Assembly: GCA_002007745.1 (NCBI GenBank)
Contig: CP019882.1
Location: forward strand, 1,984,001-2,048,000
Direction of reading: 5' to 3'
Length of the DNA: 64,000 bases
From: Mycolicibacterium litorale
GTDB lineage: Bacteria; Actinomycetota; Actinomycetes; Mycobacteriales; Mycobacteriaceae
This document shows, one piece after another, positions 29,555-38,710 of the stretch; positions within the stretch are counted from its first letter, which is position 1, and each line of letters begins with the position of its first letter. Below the pieces are notes generated by a model. It saw only the letters and a list, made by a program, of their open reading frames with translations. It did not search any database and was not told the origin of the DNA. A program made the position numbers and the translations under genes.

Positions 29555-30322
29555 TCAACGCCGCCACGGGTTGTCGCCGGCGTCCCAGGCCTTCTGGATG
29601 TCCGGATAGATCGACGTCTGGTCGGTGGGCACCGAATTCTTCGTCGCACGCGTCCGTTCATCGGCGAGGACTTCGGGCGCGCCGCTTTCGATCGCGTCCA
29701 TGGTCTGTGCGGCGACCTCTTCGGGTGAGATCTTGGGGGTGGAGATCACCGCGGCCATGTCGGTGTCGATGAACCCGGCGTGCACGCCGACCACGTGGGT
29801 GCCCTGGGCATGCATTTCGATGCGTAGCGCGTTGGTCAACGCCCACTCGGCGGCCTTGGAGGCCCCATAGGACGCGTTGAAGGGGGAGACAAAGAAACTG
29901 ACCACCGACAGCATGTTGACCAGCGCGCTGCCGTTCGGATGGGCCGCCAGCACGGGGGCGAACGCCCGGGCCATCGCCAGTGTGCCGAAATAGTTCGTCT
30001 CCATCTCGACGCGGGCGGCGTCGGGATCCTCGGCAGTCAGGAAAGGTGATTGCAGCATGGCGCCGGCATTGTTGATCAGCACAGACACATCGGGGCAGGA
30101 CCGCGCCGCGGCGCGCACGGCCTCGCCGTCGGTGATGTCCAGTGCGATCGGCACCACTCGCGGATCGTCGAATTCGACGGTGTCGGGGTTGCGGGCGGCG
30201 GCGTAGACCTTGGTCGCGCCGCGGTCGAGCAATGCCTGCGCGAATGCCCGTCCCAGGCCCCGGTTCGCCCCGGTGACCAGGGCGATACTGCCGTCGATGG
30301 CTTTCCCGTGTGTTGTGGCCAT
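29555..30322 (-). CDS. Short-chain dehydrogenase/reductase
   Basis: 255 residues. A classical SDR: N-terminal cofactor motif T-G-A-N-R-G-L-G, N-N-A-G after strand 4, and the active-site serine with Y-x3-K (Y-G-A-S-K). The ATG at 30322 has GAGGAG seven bases upstream. It follows iolG after 57 bases and precedes the strong terminator, so it is likely the last gene of the inositol operon. It may oxidise a polyol intermediate, but SDR substrates cannot be predicted from sequence. Confidence 0.85.
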   Translation of the reverse strand: MATTHGKAIDGSIALVTGANRGLGRAFAQALLDRGATKVYAAARNPDTVEFDDPRVVPIALDITDGEAVRAAARSCPDVSVLINNAGAMLQSPFLTAEDPDAARVEMETNYFGTLAMARAFAPVLAAHPNGSALVNMLSVVSFFVSPFNASYGASKAAEWALTNALRIEMHAQGTHVVGVHAGFIDTDMAAVISTPKISPEEVAAQTMDAIESGAPEVLADERTRATKNSVPTDQTSIYPDIQKAWDAGDNPWRR

Positions 30323-30379
30323 GCTTGCTCCTCGGTGTCGGCTGCTCGTAACCGAGCAACGCACAAAACCGGCGCCGCG

Positions 30380-31387
30380 TTACCCGGTGCGTTGTGCCAA
30401 TTCCACCGGTTCCACCGCACCGCTGTCGAGGGCCCGGACACCAGCCTCACAGACCGCGGTCGCGGCATAGCCGTCCCACGCGGTCGGGCCGTCGACGTTG
30501 ACCCCGCTTCGGACCGCGTCCACCCACCGCTGCACCTCGGTGTCGTAGGCCTGTCCGAACCGCTCCCGGAAACCCGGGCTGATGACCCCGCCCCAGGTGC
30601 CGGGGGCCGATTTGCGGACCAGCCCGACGTCCAGACCGATCATGGCGCTGCCGCGTTCGCCCACCACTTCGGTGCGCACCTCGTAGGCCACCCCGGTTGT
30701 CACGAACAGCTCGACGTCCACGTGTCGGCCGCTGACCGTTCTCATGATGGCGATCTGGGGATCCTGCAAGCCTTGGCGCGCAGTCGGATTGGGTTCGGGT
30801 CGCACGATCTGAATGGATGCGATCTCCTCGCCGAACAGGAACCGTGTCACATCGACCTCGTGCACCAGAGAATCCCTGACCACCATCGAGCTGTCGAATG
30901 ACGGTGGCACTGCCGGGTTGCGGTGCACGCAGTGCATCACCAGTGGCTGACCGAGCCCACCGCCGTCGATGTGCGCCTTCAGCGCCGCGTATTCGTGATC
31001 GAACCGGCGCATGAAACCCACCTGGATCAGGGAAATGCCGAGCTCGGCTTCGCGGCGCACGATCTCCAGCGAGGAGGACACATCGGTGGTCAACGGCTTC
31101 TCGCACAGCACCGGTTTGCGGTGCTCCAGACAAGCGAGCAGCTGCTTCTCGTGGGTGGGACCCGGGGTGGCCAGCAGCACCGCGTCGACTTGCGAATCAG
31201 CGATCGCGTCCAGCGGGTCGGCGACCGCGCGGCAGCCCGGAATGGACGCGGCGAGCTGCTCGGCCTTCTCGGTGAGGTAGTCATTGACCACCGACACCCG
31301 GGCGCCCGAGATCCGCGCGGTGATACGGGCGACGTGATCGGCGCCCATGAGACCGACGCCGAGGACCCCGATCTTCAAGTCAGACAT
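30380..31387 (-). CDS. iolG: Inositol 2-dehydrogenase-like (Gfo/Idh/MocA)
   Basis: 335 residues: N-terminal NAD-binding Rossmann fold (G-V-G-L-M-G-A-D-H), C-E-K-P-L-T near residue 95 with the cofactor lysine, and the C-terminal dehydrogenase domain with D-x3-H-x2-D-x-T-R (H-E-V-D-V-T-R-F-L). The first step of the inositol pathway, myo-inositol to 2-keto-inositol (scyllo-inosose), is the expected reaction. The ATG at 31387 has AGGAG upstream. Eleven bases separate it from the iolE-like gene. A second paralogue occurs at 46.6 kb, so substrate division between the two is likely. Confidence 0.9.
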   Translation of the reverse strand: MSDLKIGVLGVGLMGADHVARITARISGARVSVVNDYLTEKAEQLAASIPGCRAVADPLDAIADSQVDAVLLATPGPTHEKQLLACLEHRKPVLCEKPLTTDVSSSLEIVRREAELGISLIQVGFMRRFDHEYAALKAHIDGGGLGQPLVMHCVHRNPAVPPSFDSSMVVRDSLVHEVDVTRFLFGEEIASIQIVRPEPNPTARQGLQDPQIAIMRTVSGRHVDVELFVTTGVAYEVRTEVVGERGSAMIGLDVGLVRKSAPGTWGGVISPGFRERFGQAYDTEVQRWVDAVRSGVNVDGPTAWDGYAATAVCEAGVRALDSGAVEPVELAQRTG

Positions 31388-31398
31388 GGGCGAGGCTC

Positions 31399-32319
31399 CT
31401 AGCGGAAACGAACGGATGGGACGCCACACGAACCGAGATAGGCGTTCGTGCGTGTGGCGATGGGCAGCGGTGCGTCGGGATCACACGGATACATGTCCTG
31501 CTCGACGATGGCGAACACATCGATTCCGAGCTTCTCGACCTCGGCGAGAAGCACCGGCATATCGGGGATTCCGCGTGGCGGCTCGGTCATGGCGCCGAGC
31601 TTGACGGCTTCGCCGAACGGTAGGTCCTCGGCCTCCACCTTGGCCCGGACCTCGGGGTCGACCTGTTTGAGGTGCAGGTAGCCGATGCGCTCGGGTGCGC
31701 GACGGATGATGGCGATGTTGTCGCCGCCGCAATAAGAGATGTGGCCGGTATCAAGGCACAGGTTGACGAAATCGCCGTCGGTGCCGTCGAGGAAGCGGTA
31801 CACGTTCTCCTCGGTGTCGACATGGCTGTCGGCGTGCGGGTGGTATTGCGCCCGCACCCCGTACTGCTCGAACATCGCCTTACCCAGCTCGTTCATGCCC
31901 TGGGTCTTCTTGCGCCACTGTTCTGCGGTGAGAGTGCGGTCCTCGAGCACAGCACCCGAGGAAGGGTCCCGCCACATTTCCGGAATCACCACGACGTGCT
32001 TACCGCCTACCGCGGCAGTCAGTTTCGCGACATCTTCGATCTGCCGCCAGACTGAAGTCCATGCCTCGTCCCCGCGAGATTCGGACTGATGCAGGTGCTC
32101 GAACACCGTGCCGGCCGACAGTGTGAGCCCGCGCGCCGCCAGCTCGTCGGCAAGTCGCTCGGGATCGGTCGGCAGGTAACCGAACGGGCCCAGTTCGATC
32201 CACTGGTAGCCCGCGGCCGAGACCTCGTCGAGGAACCGGGTGTAGGGCGTCTGCTGCGGGTCGTCGGGGAACCAGACTCCCCAGGAGTCGGGCGCCGATC
32301 CGACCAGAATGGTGCTCAT
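31399..32319 (-). CDS. iolE: IolE-like TIM-barrel protein (probable inosose dehydratase)
   Basis: 306 residues, xylose-isomerase-type TIM barrel with metal-binding positions in H-P-H-A-D-S-H, C-L-D-T-G-H and V-E-Q-D-M. Given its place between iolD and iolG in the operon, the natural role is dehydration of 2-keto-myo-inositol. Isomerase/epimerase activity (IolH- or IolI-like) is the alternative, because the family is not resolved by motifs alone. A related but distinct copy is at 45.7 kb. Start ATG at 32319. Confidence 0.82.
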   Translation of the reverse strand: MSTILVGSAPDSWGVWFPDDPQQTPYTRFLDEVSAAGYQWIELGPFGYLPTDPERLADELAARGLTLSAGTVFEHLHQSESRGDEAWTSVWRQIEDVAKLTAAVGGKHVVVIPEMWRDPSSGAVLEDRTLTAEQWRKKTQGMNELGKAMFEQYGVRAQYHPHADSHVDTEENVYRFLDGTDGDFVNLCLDTGHISYCGGDNIAIIRRAPERIGYLHLKQVDPEVRAKVEAEDLPFGEAVKLGAMTEPPRGIPDMPVLLAEVEKLGIDVFAIVEQDMYPCDPDAPLPIATRTNAYLGSCGVPSVRFR

Positions 32320-32331
32320 GGTGGGCGTCTG

Positions 32332-34281
32332 CTACCGATCTGACGGGTTGATAAGGCGGCGTTGGACTTTCTTCCAGTCCGCGTACCGCTGATAGGCGGC
32401 CCGGGTGGTCTCCAGGCTGGCGACCTCGCTGACGGGGACATCCCACCAGGACTGGCTGTCCGGTGCGTAGATCAGCGGGTCGGTCTCCACATGAATGACC
32501 GTGACCGTGTCCGCAGCCTTGGCGGCCTTGACCGCGTCGGCGAACTCCGCGGCCGTGGCGACCTTGATGACGTCGGCGCCCAGGCTGGCGGCATTCGCGG
32601 CCAGGTCGACCGGAAGGGTGGCGCCGTCCAGGCGCCCGTCGTCGCCGCGGTAGCGGTAGGCGGTACCGAACCGCTGCGAACCCAGCGACTCGGAAAGTCC
32701 ACCGATGGAGGCGAACCCGTGGTTCTGCACCAGAACCGGGATGATCTTGACGCCCTCCTGGACGGCGGTCACCAGCTCGGTGGCCATCATCAGGTAGGAG
32801 CCGTCGCCGACCATCACGAACACATCGCGATCGGTATCGGCCATCCGCACGCCGATGCCGCCGGCGATCTCGTAGCCCATGCAGGAGTAGCCGTACTCGA
32901 CGTGATAGCCCTTACGGTCGCGGGTGCGCCACAACTTGTGCAGGTCACCCGGCATCGAACCGGCGGCGCACACCACGACGTCACGGGGATCGGACAGGGT
33001 GTTGACCAGACCGATCACCTGGTTCTGGTTGAGCTGCACGCCGTCGTCACAGGCGTAGGCGCTCGACACGATGTCGTCCCACTCGGCTGCCAGTTCGGCA
33101 ACGCGGGAACGATATTCAGCGCTGACGGCATAGCCGTCCAGCACCGCTGCGAGTGCGTCGAGCGCTTCTCTGGCGTCGGCGACGACGCTGACACCGCCCT
33201 GTTTGACCGAATCCAGCGAGGCGACGTTGATGTTGACGAACCGCACGTCGGGGTTGTTGAACGCGGTGCGCGACGCCGAGGTGAAATCGCTGTAGCGGGT
33301 GCCGATCCCGATGATCACGTCAGCCTCCGCGGCCAGTAAGTTGGCGGCGGTGGTGCCCGTCGAGCCGACAGCCCCGACGCTCTGCGGATGGTCGAAGGGC
33401 AGCGACCCTTTGCCGGCCTGGCTTTCGGCGACCGGGATGCCGGTCTGCTCACAGAGGGCGGTCAGGGGCTGCTCGGCCCCGGAGTAGTGCACGCCGCCGC
33501 CCGCGATGATCAGTGGTTTGCCGGCCGCGGCGATGATCTCGGCGGCCCGGGCGATCACCGAACGCTCCGGTAACGGGCGGGCAATGTGCCAGGTGCGTTC
33601 GGCGAACAGCGATTCCGGCCAGTCGTGGGCTTGCGCCTGGACGTCCTGGGGGATGGACACCGTCGCCGCGCCGGTCTCGACCGGATCGGTGAGCACCCGC
33701 ATGGCGCCCAGCAGCGCGGCGGGCAGCTGCTCGGGGCGCCAGACCCGGTCGAAGTAGCGGGACAACGGTTTGAACGCGTCATTGACGGTGACGTCGCCGG
33801 CGGAGGGAAGCTCCAGCTCCTGCAGCACCGGGGCACTGACCCGGGTGGCGAAGGTGTCGGCGGGCAGCAGCAGCACCGGCAATCGGTTGATGGTCGCCAG
33901 CGCGGCGCCGGTGAGCATGTTGGTGGAGCCGGGCCCGACACTGGCGGTGACGGCCCACGTCGCCAGCCGATCCTTCTGTCGCGCGTAGGCGACGGCGGTG
34001 TGCACCATGGCTTGTTCGTTGCGGCCCAGCACGTATCGCAGACCGGGTTCGCGGCCGGCCGCTGAAGACTCGACTTCGTCCTGCAGCAGTGCCTGGCCCA
34101 GCCCGGCGACGTTGCCGTGCCCGAAGATGCCGAGGCACCCGGCGAAGTACTTGCTGCGCACGCCGTCGCGTTCGACGTACTGGTTGGCCAGGAACCGGAC
34201 GGTGGCCTGCGCCACCGTCAGCCGCACGGTCGGTTCTTTGTCGGCGAGCTTCTCGGTCGACTTCGGCGCGGTGGAAACCAC
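32332..34281 (-). CDS. iolD: THcHDO hydrolase, thiamine diphosphate-dependent ring opening enzyme
   Basis: 649 residues, normal length for IolD. ThDP-enzyme architecture: the N-terminal pyrimidine-binding domain with the glutamate in G-R-N-E-Q-A, the central domain, and the C-terminal PP-binding domain with G-D-G-S-Y-L-M-M. It opens the ring of 3D-trihydroxycyclohexane-1,2-dione to 5-deoxyglucuronate. Two bases separate it from iolB and 12 from iolE. Confidence 0.95.
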   Translation of the reverse strand: MVSTAPKSTEKLADKEPTVRLTVAQATVRFLANQYVERDGVRSKYFAGCLGIFGHGNVAGLGQALLQDEVESSAAGREPGLRYVLGRNEQAMVHTAVAYARQKDRLATWAVTASVGPGSTNMLTGAALATINRLPVLLLPADTFATRVSAPVLQELELPSAGDVTVNDAFKPLSRYFDRVWRPEQLPAALLGAMRVLTDPVETGAATVSIPQDVQAQAHDWPESLFAERTWHIARPLPERSVIARAAEIIAAAGKPLIIAGGGVHYSGAEQPLTALCEQTGIPVAESQAGKGSLPFDHPQSVGAVGSTGTTAANLLAAEADVIIGIGTRYSDFTSASRTAFNNPDVRFVNINVASLDSVKQGGVSVVADAREALDALAAVLDGYAVSAEYRSRVAELAAEWDDIVSSAYACDDGVQLNQNQVIGLVNTLSDPRDVVVCAAGSMPGDLHKLWRTRDRKGYHVEYGYSCMGYEIAGGIGVRMADTDRDVFVMVGDGSYLMMATELVTAVQEGVKIIPVLVQNHGFASIGGLSESLGSQRFGTAYRYRGDDGRLDGATLPVDLAANAASLGADVIKVATAAEFADAVKAAKAADTVTVIHVETDPLIYAPDSQSWWDVPVSEVASLETTRAAYQRYADWKKVQRRLINPSDR

Positions 34282-34283
34282 GG

Positions 34284-35153
34284 TCAGGCTCCTTGGGTCG
34301 TGCGCATCGGCAGGCGCGGGTCGATCTCCTGGTGTTCCCAGCTGCCCCGCAGCCAGGTGTGGTTGGGGTCGTCACAGATCAGCCAGGCCCGGTTCGGGCC
34401 GGAGCCGGCCATGACGTTGAGGTAGTACATGTGGTGGCCGGGTGCGGCGATCGACGGACCGTGGTAGCCGTGCGGGACCAGCACCACGTCGCCGGAGCGG
34501 ACCTCTTCGAGCACCTCGATGGGGCGCGCCGGGGTGCCGTACACCCGGTGATAGCCGAAACCCGGGGTACCGGCGGGGCTGTCGGCGATCTCGAAGTAGT
34601 AGATCTCCTCCAGCTGGGTTTCGACGTCGGTGTTCTCCTCGTGCTTGTGCGCCGGGTAGCTCGACCAGTTCCCACCGGGGGTGATCACCTCACAGGCGAT
34701 CAGGGAATCGGCGTCGAACGTGGTGGCGGTACCGAAGTTGTGCACCTGTCGGCTGCAATTTCCGGCGCCGCGCAGCTCGACAGCCACGCCTGCGGCGGCC
34801 ACCCGGCGGTTGGGGAACGATCGCGCGGCACGGGCACCGCAGATGGCGAACCGTCCCTCACCGGTCAGGGCGTAGGTCTGGTCGATGCCGATGTAGACCA
34901 TGTCGGCCGGACCGTCGAACACCGACGCGCGGAAGGCCAACTCGAAGGTCTGCTCGGCACAGTCGATCCTGCCGCCCCCGAGCAGCGGCAGGATCATGAC
35001 CTCGGTGCCACCGGTGCTCATCTCGATGGTCTGAGTGTCGTCCAATTCGACGACTTGCAGGGAGGATTCGGACCAGCCGGCGGACTCCGGGGTCACGTCG
35101 ACGGTGAAGGGCAGTTCGGCGCTGCGGGCCGGGATGTAGTACTTGCTGTGCAT
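34284..35153 (-). CDS. iolB: 5-deoxy-glucuronate isomerase
   Basis: 289 residues, cupin-fold enzyme converting 5-deoxyglucuronate to 2-deoxy-5-keto-gluconate, the substrate of IolC. Metal ligands are visible in P-A-H-K-H-E-E and in P-H-G-Y-H-G-P. It sits in the operon directly between the aldolase gene (four-base gap) and iolD (two-base gap). Start ATG at 35153, giving M-H-S-K-Y-Y-I-P. Confidence 0.95.
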   Translation of the reverse strand: MHSKYYIPARSAELPFTVDVTPESAGWSESSLQVVELDDTQTIEMSTGGTEVMILPLLGGGRIDCAEQTFELAFRASVFDGPADMVYIGIDQTYALTGEGRFAICGARAARSFPNRRVAAAGVAVELRGAGNCSRQVHNFGTATTFDADSLIACEVITPGGNWSSYPAHKHEENTDVETQLEEIYYFEIADSPAGTPGFGYHRVYGTPARPIEVLEEVRSGDVVLVPHGYHGPSIAAPGHHMYYLNVMAGSGPNRAWLICDDPNHTWLRGSWEHQEIDPRLPMRTTQGA

Positions 35154-35157
35154 CGAC

Positions 35158-36048
35158 TCACCTCACCATCGCCACCGCGGTCGCCACCGCGGAACTCACG
35201 TCGTCGTCGGCCGGATAGAGCAGGGTGCGTCCGACGATCAGGCCCCGCACCGACGGCAGGGCGAGAGCCTTCTCCCAGCTGGCGAACGCTTCATCGGGAT
35301 CGGTGGGGTCACCGCCCAGCAGCAGGGTGGGAAGCGTGGTGGCGTCCATCACCCGGTCCATTTCGGGGACCACCGGCAGCTTCATCCAGGTGTACGCCGA
35401 TGTCGAACCCAGTCCCTGGCTGATGTGGATGGATTTGATCACCGCGTCGGGACTCAGGTCGTTGCGCACCTTGCCCTCGACCCGGCGGGACAGGAACGGC
35501 TCGAGCATGGCGATCAGTCCGTGCGCGGCGAGCTCGTCGACGGCCTGGGCGCAGGCGGCCAGGGTGGTCACCGTTCCCGGGTCGGCAAGGTCGATGCGGC
35601 ACAGCATCTTTCCGCCGTTCATGCGGGCGGCCGCGGTCGCCTTGGCGGTGGCGGCGGTCATCCGGTCGTCGAGTTCGAAACTGGAGCCGGCCAGCCCGCC
35701 GCGGTTCATCGAGGAGAACACCACCTTGTCCTCCAGGGCCCCCAGCAGCAGCAGGTCGTCGAGGATGTCCGCGGTGGCCAACACCCCGTCGACGCCGGGG
35801 TCGGCCAACGCCGTGCGCAGCCGGTCGAGCAGGTCAGTGCGGCTGTTCATCGCGGTGGGTCGCGATCCGACCGCCAGCGCGCCGCGGGCCGGGTGGTCGG
35901 CGGCCACGATCATCAAGCGGCCGTTGCCGCGGATAGCGGGTCGGGTGGTGCGGGTCTGCCAGGCCCGGGTGATCGCCGACGGGTCGGTGGCCCGCACTTC
36001 GGTGATGTCCGCGTAATCCTTGCAGGGACTGGAGATGGAGTTAGACAT
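35158..36048 (-). CDS. Cgl0158/DeoC-LacD-family aldolase (possible IolJ substitute)
   Basis: 296 residues, (beta/alpha)8 barrel of the DeoC/LacD class I aldolase superfamily found in actinobacterial inositol clusters. A lysine follows W-M in A-Y-T-W-M-K-L-P, a candidate Schiff-base lysine. Since no IolJ is in the window, I infer that it cleaves 2-deoxy-5-keto-gluconate 6-phosphate to dihydroxyacetone phosphate and malonate semialdehyde. The ATG at 36048 overlaps the 3' end of iolC by eight bases, which supports the start and a coupled function. Confidence 0.82.
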   Translation of the reverse strand: MSNSISSPCKDYADITEVRATDPSAITRAWQTRTTRPAIRGNGRLMIVAADHPARGALAVGSRPTAMNSRTDLLDRLRTALADPGVDGVLATADILDDLLLLGALEDKVVFSSMNRGGLAGSSFELDDRMTAATAKATAAARMNGGKMLCRIDLADPGTVTTLAACAQAVDELAAHGLIAMLEPFLSRRVEGKVRNDLSPDAVIKSIHISQGLGSTSAYTWMKLPVVPEMDRVMDATTLPTLLLGGDPTDPDEAFASWEKALALPSVRGLIVGRTLLYPADDDVSSAVATAVAMVR

Positions 36049-37012
36049 TGACGGCCTCCACAGCGGTCTGTTCGGCGAGCGCGGCAACCTCCGCGGCTGT
36101 CGGCATCGCCGTCGAGCACTCCAGTCGTCCGGCGACGATCGCGCCCGCGGCATTGGCGTAGCGCAACGTCTTCTCCAGCGGCCAGCCGCGCAGCAGCCCG
36201 TGGCACAGGCTGCCACCGAAGCTGTCCCCGGCACCGAGCCCGTTGACCACCTCGACGTCGATGGGGGGCACCGTCACCGATGCGTTCCTGGTTTTGCCGA
36301 GCACGCCGCGCGGGCCTTGTTTGACGACGGCCAATTGCACTCCGAGGTCGAGCAGGGCGTCGGCGGCCTTGTGCGGATTGGTCTCACCGACGGCGATTTC
36401 GCATTCCTCCCGGTTGCCGACCGCCACCGTGACGTGCTCCAGCGCGCGACGCACCTGTTCGGACGCCGCGGCGGGGGAGTCCCAGAACATGGGTCGGTAA
36501 TCGAGGTCCAGCACGGTCAACGGCGCCCGGTTGCGTGCCGACCAGGCGGCGAAATGCGCACTGCGACTGGGCTCTTCGGACAGTCCGGTGACTGTTGACC
36601 AGTACAGCCGAGCCTCCCGAATGGCGGTCAGATCAAGTTCGGCGGGCTCGATCTGCAGGTCTGGCGCACTGGGCTTGCGGTAGAAGTACAACGGAAAGTC
36701 GTCGGGCGGGAATATCTCGCAGAACGTCACCGGTGTCGGGTACTCGCGGTGGGTGGCGACGTAGCGGTTGTCGACACCAAGGCGGCCCAGCTCGGCACGT
36801 ACGAACCGGCCGAACGGGTCGTCGCCCACGCCGGAGATCAGTGCTGTGTTGTTGCCCAGGCGCGCAGCGGCCACGGCCACATTGGCGGCCGATCCGCCCA
36901 GGAACTTGCCGAAGGACTCCACCTGCTCCAGGCCGACACCGACCTGAAGGGGGTAGATGTCGACGCCGCTGCGCCCGATGGCGAGGACGTCGAAGGGCGG
37001 GGTACTAGTCAC
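36041..37012 (-). CDS. iolC: 5-dehydro-2-deoxygluconokinase
   Basis: 323 residues, PfkB-family sugar kinase: N-terminal G-R-S-G-V-D-I-Y-P, G-G-S-A-A-N-V-A motif, and the C-terminal ATP/anion-hole motif N-G-L-G-A-G-D-S-F with the catalytic aspartate. It phosphorylates 2-deoxy-5-keto-gluconate. GTG at 37012, with AGAGAG upstream, is the best start. It is the first gene of the minus-strand iol operon and faces the GntR regulator gene across 153 bases containing the candidate operator. Confidence 0.93.
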   Translation of the reverse strand: MTSTPPFDVLAIGRSGVDIYPLQVGVGLEQVESFGKFLGGSAANVAVAAARLGNNTALISGVGDDPFGRFVRAELGRLGVDNRYVATHREYPTPVTFCEIFPPDDFPLYFYRKPSAPDLQIEPAELDLTAIREARLYWSTVTGLSEEPSRSAHFAAWSARNRAPLTVLDLDYRPMFWDSPAAASEQVRRALEHVTVAVGNREECEIAVGETNPHKAADALLDLGVQLAVVKQGPRGVLGKTRNASVTVPPIDVEVVNGLGAGDSFGGSLCHGLLRGWPLEKTLRYANAAGAIVAGRLECSTAMPTAAEVAALAEQTAVEAVNV

Positions 37013-37073
37013 GTCAGCTCTCTTCAGGGCTCGTTGGGGACTTGTTATGACTGTGCCCCTCGCCACGTTCTGA

Positions 37074-37110
37074 TGTCAATACTTTGTCCTGACATTCGGT
37101 CTTTGTGTCA
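37074..37110. promoter_or_regulatory. Candidate operator of the GntR inositol regulator (site A)
   Basis: GTCAATACTTTGTCCTGAC at 37075-37093 matches 16 of 19 bases of site B in front of the transporter genes. TGTCA/TGACA half-sites start at 37074, 37090 and 37106, exactly 16 bases apart. The site lies in the divergent iolC-gntR promoter region. Confidence 0.6.
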
Positions 37111-37165
37111 ATCGATGTTAAACTGCAGCTACTGTTGGGATTCGAGTTCGTCGATCGGAGTCGGT

Positions 37166-37897
37166 GTGCCGTTGGCAGTCGAACTGGACAGGTCAAGCCC
37201 TGTTCCCCTGTACTACCAGCTCGCCCAGGCGATCGAGGCTGCCATCCGTAGTGGCGAACTCGCGCCGGGCGACCGATTCGAGAACGAACTCGCATTGGCC
37301 AGCCGGCTGACGCTGTCGAGGCCCACCACGAGGCGGGCCATCCAGGAGCTCGTCGACAAGGGATTGTTGGTCCGCAAGCGGGGCGTCGGGACCCAGGTCG
37401 TGCAGAATCCGGTTCACCGCAGGGTCGAGCTCACCAGCCTGTTCGACGACCTCGCCCGCGCCGGACAGGAACCGTCTACCCAGCTGCTGGAGTTTCACGT
37501 CGGGGTGCCCGACGAGGACGTCGCCCGCGAACTCAATCTGGCCAGTGACCGCGAGGTGGCCTGCATCAAACGGCTGCGGTGCGCCAACGGCGAGCCGCTC
37601 GCGTTGATGACCAACTACCTTCCGGTCGAGATCGCCCCCGCCGCTGAGGAACTCGAGCGCAGTGGCCTCTATCAATCGCTACGCGCCCGCGGCGTGCACA
37701 TTCGGCTGGCCAGTCAGCGCATCGGCGCGCGAGCTGCCAACCGCACCGAGGCCCGGCTGCTGGAGGAGAAACCCGGTGCGCCGCTGCTGACCATGGACCG
37801 CACCGCATTCGACGATTCCGGGCGGGCGGTCGAGTTCGGCACGCACTGCTACCGCGCGTCCCGGTACTACTTCGACACCACGGTGGTCGACCGCTGA
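37166..37897 (+). CDS. GntR/HutC-type repressor, probable inositol regulator
   Basis: 243 residues. The N-terminal winged helix of GntR type (P-L-Y-Y-Q-L-A-Q-A-I ... G-D-R-F-E-N-E-L-A-L-A) is followed by a UTRA effector-binding domain to the C-terminus. GTG at 37166 is preceded by GGAG five bases upstream. It is divergent from the iol operon and next to the transporter, and both promoter regions carry a similar 19-base element. It is therefore the likely repressor of both, relieved by an inositol-pathway intermediate. This role is inferred from position. Confidence 0.9.
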   Translation: MPLAVELDRSSPVPLYYQLAQAIEAAIRSGELAPGDRFENELALASRLTLSRPTTRRAIQELVDKGLLVRKRGVGTQVVQNPVHRRVELTSLFDDLARAGQEPSTQLLEFHVGVPDEDVARELNLASDREVACIKRLRCANGEPLALMTNYLPVEIAPAAEELERSGLYQSLRARGVHIRLASQRIGARAANRTEARLLEEKPGAPLLTMDRTAFDDSGRAVEFGTHCYRASRYYFDTTVVDR

Positions 37898-37902
37898 TCC
37901 GA

Positions 37903-38676
37903 TCAGGAGAAGGCGGCCCGAAACGCTCTCAGCGCCGCCTCGCTGTCGCCTGATGCCCACGCCTCCAGGCCGACGGTTCCGGTGTAACCCATCTCGCGCA
38001 GCGCAGCCGCGACGGCGGGATAGTGGATTTCGCCGGTGCCCGGCTCGCACCGGCCGGGAACGTCGGCCACCTGGATCTCACCGATGGCCGGCCCGCACCG
38101 GCGGACCAGTTCGACGAGATTCCCTTCGCCGATCTGAGCGTGGTAGAGGTCGAGCATCATGGTGACGTTCGGGTGGCCTACTGCCTCGACGAGCGCCAGG
38201 GTGTCCTTGGCGCGAGCCAGCGGCACGCCGGGATGATCGACGATCGTGTTCAGATTCTCCACGCAGAACGTCACGCCGGCGTTCGCCCCGAGCTCGCCGA
38301 TACGTTCCAGCGTGCGCTGGGCGGTGAGCCACATCTGGCCGGTCGATCGATACCGCGGGCGGGCGGCCTGACCATCGATCAGCTCCGCGGTGTGCAGGTT
38401 GAGCCGCCGGACACCAAGGCGCTCAGCGGCTTTGATACTCAGTTCGGCGGTGCGAACCACCTCGTCCGCGCTGGCCGGGTCGATCAGGTCGCCGTGCAGA
38501 TAACCGGTCATCGAGGAGAACCGAGCCCCGCTGTCGGCCAGCGCCGCCAAGTCCTTGTCGTGCCAGCTCCAGATCTCGACCGCGAAGCCCAGCGCGTCGA
38601 TGCGCCGCACGCGCTCCACGATGGGCAGCTCGCGGAACACCATCTCGGCGCAGACCGCCAGAGTGAAGTCAGCCAT
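37903..38676 (-). CDS. Hydroxypyruvate isomerase-like TIM-barrel protein
   Basis: 257 residues, xylose-isomerase-like TIM barrel of the Hyi/IolE group, with E-N-L-N-T, M-L-D-L-Y-H-A-Q and G-L-E-A-W near the ends of strands as metal ligands. Candidate reactions are hydroxypyruvate to tartronate semialdehyde isomerisation or keto-inositol dehydration or epimerisation. It converges with the GntR gene at a five-base gap and is divergent from the ABC transporter, sharing the site B operator region, so it is probably co-regulated with sugar uptake. Confidence 0.82.
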   Translation of the reverse strand: MADFTLAVCAEMVFRELPIVERVRRIDALGFAVEIWSWHDKDLAALADSGARFSSMTGYLHGDLIDPASADEVVRTAELSIKAAERLGVRRLNLHTAELIDGQAARPRYRSTGQMWLTAQRTLERIGELGANAGVTFCVENLNTIVDHPGVPLARAKDTLALVEAVGHPNVTMMLDLYHAQIGEGNLVELVRRCGPAIGEIQVADVPGRCEPGTGEIHYPAVAAALREMGYTGTVGLEAWASGDSEAALRAFRAAFS

Positions 38677-38710
38677 GGCCGGACCCTAACATTTGACCTG
38701 CAGTCCTAAT

